Origin: Promethearchaeota archaeon
GTDB taxonomy: Archaea; Asgardarchaeota; Lokiarchaeia; Sigynarchaeales; MK-D1
DNA: 8,075 nt
Assembly (NCBI GenBank): GCA_016839385.1
Contig: JAEOUK010000407.1
Coordinates: 1 to 8,075, forward strand
Reading direction: 5' to 3'
This document shows positions 5,595-8,075 of the stretch, in pieces. Under the pieces are notes generated by a model that worked only from the letters and a program-made list of their open reading frames with translations, was not told the origin of the DNA and did no database searches. The position numbers were made by a program, and so were the translations under genes. The first letter of the stretch is position 1; the number at the start of each line of letters is the position of its first letter.

Positions 5595-7040
5595 CTACCC
5601 TCTATTTTCATGATATTTAGTAAGTTTTAATTGGAGTTGAACCATTTTTGATAGAATTTTCATCGTTCTACGTAAATCGTAGACCACGGGAATATAAGTT
5701 CCAGAATTGACTTGCTCAAATTCATCCGAAAAAATTTGTTTCTTTTCACTGAAACCACCAAATATTTGGACAATTATTGGAATTTTAGGGTAGAGCTTTC
5801 TCATGGAGCGAAAGTAGTCATAATCTACTCCTGTACGTCTTCCTCCGATGTTACAGACGAGTATAAAATCAAAACATTCCGCATTTAGAAACGATTCCAA
5901 TACCACATTATACGATTCCAGTCGATGCTGTTCTATAGATGCCCAGATATCTAGAGGGTGAGAAATGTCGGCCCAATCTGGAAAAACTCTTTTCAATTTT
6001 TCCAATACATGTTCGGGTAATTTTTTAACAGAGAATTTATATTCTTCAGCGAGATCTGCAAGTAAAACACATCCTGCACCTGAGATAGAAATCAATCCTG
6101 CGGAATTTCCACGAGGTAGAGGAAGATTTGCAGTCAATTTACACGCTTGGATAAATTCCCGCAAGTCATCTACTTGAATAATTCCCAATTGAGAACACAT
6201 CGCACTTACGATATCTGAGTTTCCTGCTATAGATTGAGTATGACTTAGTATAGCGCGTTTTCCAATTGTGGAAACTCCTGGCTTTAGGAGAATCAAGATT
6301 TTCTGTTTTTCATAAATCGCTTTTTTACAGAGCTTATAAAATCTGGTTCCTTCTATGATGCTTTCTAGATACATTGCAATGACTTTTGTATTTGGATCCT
6401 CGATAATGACTTCAAGCATATCACTTTCATTAATATCTAGTTTGTTTCCAATTGCACAGATCTTTGAAATACCAATATCTTTGTGCTCTATAAAATCGAT
6501 TAAATATCCACTTACCATTAAACCAGTTTGTGCAATTATAGAAACAGAATCTTTTCCAAATGGTGGATATTCCTCCATTGTCATTATAGCTGTAAAGAGC
6601 TTATTCTCGTTACTAAATACACCTAGACCATTTGGACCAATAATTCGCGTCTTATTTCCATGTAGCTGTAGAGCATTCCGAATCTTTACTGTATTTAATG
6701 ATACTTCTTCCTCGTTTAAACCTACATTTCCCGAACCTATAATTATACCTTTTACTTCATATTGGATACATTCTAAAACAGCTTCAGTTGCAAAAGGAAC
6801 GGGTAAGCTGATTATGACTAAATCTATATTTTCACGAGTAGCGTCCGGAAGGTCTTCGAATTTCTTCTTGCAAGGGATGCCGTGAACCTCATCTACCTCT
6901 GGATGGATTACATAGAGATGATCTGGTTTATATTTTTTCATATTCATTGCAATAAAATAACCACTTTTTCCAGAATTTCTGCTAATTCCGTATAAAACAA
7001 TATTTTTAGGTCTGAAGAAGAAATCGAGATTCAACGTCAT
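5595..7040 (-). CDS. Acyl-CoA synthetase (ADP-forming), alpha subunit only
   Basis: This 481-aa protein belongs to the acetate/acyl-CoA ligase (ADP-forming) family, which makes ATP from ADP, phosphate and an acyl-CoA in the cytosol of archaea. Numbered from ATG 7040: a start F-F-F-R-P-K-N-I-V-L-Y-G-I-S typical of the CoA-binding Rossmann domain (about 7-125), G-P-N-G-L-G (135-140), Q-T-G (171-173), the glutamate in Y-L-E-S-I (E226), the phosphohistidine H267 in L-S-H-T-Q-S-I-A-G, the second ligase domain start S-G-A-G-C-V-L (320-326), and H-P-L-D (361-364). Two usual residues differ: Gly for Cys in G-P-N-C-L-G, and Gln for Gly after S-H-T. The ATP-grasp beta part is absent from the protein and from this window. 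Start: TTG 7130 would add 30 hydrophobic residues, but these overlap the divergent gene and the family starts near ATG 7040. Substrate acid unknown. Confidence 0.88.
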   Translation of the reverse strand: MTLNLDFFFRPKNIVLYGISRNSGKSGYFIAMNMKKYKPDHLYVIHPEVDEVHGIPCKKKFEDLPDATRENIDLVIISLPVPFATEAVLECIQYEVKGIIIGSGNVGLNEEEVSLNTVKIRNALQLHGNKTRIIGPNGLGVFSNENKLFTAIMTMEEYPPFGKDSVSIIAQTGLMVSGYLIDFIEHKDIGISKICAIGNKLDINESDMLEVIIEDPNTKVIAMYLESIIEGTRFYKLCKKAIYEKQKILILLKPGVSTIGKRAILSHTQSIAGNSDIVSAMCSQLGIIQVDDLREFIQACKLTANLPLPRGNSAGLISISGAGCVLLADLAEEYKFSVKKLPEHVLEKLKRVFPDWADISHPLDIWASIEQHRLESYNVVLESFLNAECFDFILVCNIGGRRTGVDYDYFRSMRKLYPKIPIIVQIFGGFSEKKQIFSDEFEQVNSGTYIPVVYDLRRTMKILSKMVQLQLKLTKYHENRG

Positions 7041-7092
7041 TAAGATAAAACTCAATCCCAAAGTAAAAAAAAGATTCCTACAAGAAAGGTTT
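7041..7092. promoter_or_regulatory. Divergent promoter region between the acyl-CoA synthetase and 2-hydroxyacid dehydrogenase genes
   Basis: This 52-bp gap separates two outward-facing starts. On the plus strand an A-rich run (AGTAAAAAAAAG, about 7062-7073) is centred about 26 nt before ATG 7093, a distance suited to a TATA element of a leaderless message. An AAAGGT (7085-7090) lies only 2 nt before the ATG, too close for a normal ribosome binding site. No clear box for the leftward gene is seen. Confidence 0.4.
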
Positions 7093-8075
7093 ATGGGTAG
7101 GAAAAAAGTGCTATTCCTTTGGAATATCAACGAGAAACTTAAGAATTATTTGTCCGACCGCTTGAAAGATATTGATGATTTAGAATTACATTTTACTGAA
7201 AATGTGGAAGAAGACTTTACTCCAGATTCACCGCATATTCAGGACGCAGATATCATAATTGGATGGCGTCCTAGTTTATATCTCCTTCAATCCGCAAGCA
7301 ACTTGAAAATTTTCATTAATCCAGGTGTAGGAGTACAGCATCTTATTGAAATGTTCCGTGAAATCACGCAAACTCGAGATATTACTCTGATTAATGGACA
7401 TGGAAACACATATTTTACAGCTCAATCGGCAGTTGCCCTGCTTTTGTCACTAATGAACAAAATAATTCCACATCATAATGCTATGAGAGAAGGCAAATGG
7501 AGATTAGGAGATGATTTTGCCAAAAATATTCCTTTACGTGATAGAACAGTAGGATTATTAGGATATGGAGCTATTAATTCCAAAGTCCATAAATTCTTAA
7601 GTGGATTTGACATCAGTTTTGCTGCATTGAAGACATCATGGGACAATGAGAATAACTTTCCTACTCCGTTGGAAAAATATACCCAAGACGAACTTCATGC
7701 ATTTCTAGAGAAAATAGATCTTTTGTTTGTTGCTGTACCATTAACAAAATTAACGAGGAATATGATTGCGGAAAAAGAACTTGAAATTTTCACAAAAAAT
7801 AAGTCATCATTATTAGTAAATATCAGTCGAGGACCAATAGTAAATGAAGAAGCTTTGTTTACGAGCTTGAAGTTAAAAAAACTTGTCGGCGCTGCATTAG
7901 ATGTTTGGTACGATTATAATCCAGAACCTGATGCAGAGGGAAGAAAAAATCCGGCTCATTTTCCATTCTTTGAACTTGATAATATAATTTTATCTCCCCA
8001 TCGTGCAGCGTCTCCCTTTGATGATTTACAAAGATGGGATGAAGTAATTGAAAATATACATCGATTCTGCGACAG
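7093..8075 (+). CDS. D-isomer-specific 2-hydroxyacid dehydrogenase family protein (3' end beyond window)
   Basis: Direct translation from ATG 7093 stays open for 327 codons to the window end. The family reduces 2-oxoacids to D-2-hydroxyacids, or the reverse, with NAD(P)H; it includes phosphoglycerate dehydrogenase and glyoxylate reductase. Visible: the substrate-side N-P-G-V-G-V (76-81); the helix A-Q-S-A-V-A-L-L-L (110-118); the dinucleotide motif G-L-L-G-Y-G-A-I-N (154-162), in which Asn replaces the usual last Gly; the catalytic triad R246 in N-I-S-R-G-P-I-V-N, E278 in N-P-E-P, and H303 in S-P-H-R-A-A-S. The end of the second Rossmann strand is L-K-T-S (179-182) and lacks the usual acidic residue, which hints at NADP preference. 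The last residues (E-N-I-H-R-F-C) match the family's C-terminal helix, so only a few residues should be missing. The substrate cannot be named. It is divergent to the acyl-CoA synthetase. Confidence 0.9.
   Translation, partial: MGRKKVLFLWNINEKLKNYLSDRLKDIDDLELHFTENVEEDFTPDSPHIQDADIIIGWRPSLYLLQSASNLKIFINPGVGVQHLIEMFREITQTRDITLINGHGNTYFTAQSAVALLLSLMNKIIPHHNAMREGKWRLGDDFAKNIPLRDRTVGLLGYGAINSKVHKFLSGFDISFAALKTSWDNENNFPTPLEKYTQDELHAFLEKIDLLFVAVPLTKLTRNMIAEKELEIFTKNKSSLLVNISRGPIVNEEALFTSLKLKKLVGAALDVWYDYNPEPDAEGRKNPAHFPFFELDNIILSPHRAASPFDDLQRWDEVIENIHRFCD

Noticed and set aside
6355..6885. Plus-strand open frame of 176 codons
   Set aside because: It is antisense to the well-supported acyl-CoA synthetase and its product has no recognisable domain; a frame shadow.
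7041..7130. N-terminal 30-residue hydrophobic extension of the acyl-CoA synthetase, looking like a signal or anchor
   Set aside because: It begins with TTG, overlaps the start of the divergent dehydrogenase gene, and the family's normal start lies at ATG 7040.

Overview
The window looks archaeal, most plausibly an Asgard-type archaeon (an inference; no marker gene is present). The DNA is AT-rich and most intergenic gaps are short. Starts include GTG and TTG. Where a promoter can be seen, it is a TATA-like box about 25 nt before the start codon, as in leaderless archaeal transcripts. The gene content fits: the alpha half of an ADP-forming acyl-CoA synthetase, a ribbon-helix-helix protein coupled to a receiver-PAS protein, a small protein with a longin-like strand/helix order, and two membrane-anchored zinc-ribbon proteins.

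Layout. A rightward gene at the left edge (2-181) is the C-terminal end of a P-loop shikimate kinase. Its stop codon abuts the stop of the first of a long block of leftward genes. In transcription order (right to left) that block is: ADP-forming acyl-CoA synthetase alpha subunit (7040-5595), two tandem paralogous zinc-ribbon/membrane-hairpin proteins (5534-5151 and 5146-4694), a small membrane protein split into two overlapping frames at a 12-A run (4651-4373 and 4455-4192), a HAD phosphatase (4156-3425), a ribbon-helix-helix protein (3356-2784) coupled by a TAATG overlap to a receiver-PAS protein (2784-1933), a longin-like small protein (1846-1373), and a branched-chain aminotransferase (1255-182). 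At the right edge a divergent rightward gene (7093 onward, cut by the window end) encodes a D-isomer 2-hydroxyacid dehydrogenase. It was identified by direct translation. The divergent gap of about 52 bp implies that the synthetase starts at 7040 and not at the longer TTG start at 7130.

How the parts may work together. BCAT makes branched-chain 2-oxoacids, a 2-hydroxyacid dehydrogenase could reduce 2-oxoacids, and an ADP-forming acyl-CoA synthetase could make ATP from acyl-CoAs derived from them. These genes are not in one operon, so the link is only thematic. The receiver-PAS and ribbon-helix-helix pair looks like a signalling-to-transcription unit without its kinase. The zinc-ribbon pair and the split membrane protein look like membrane-surface proteins of unknown role. 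No tRNA, rRNA, CRISPR, insertion sequence or large repeat was seen. No stretch longer than about 100 bp lacks a gene.
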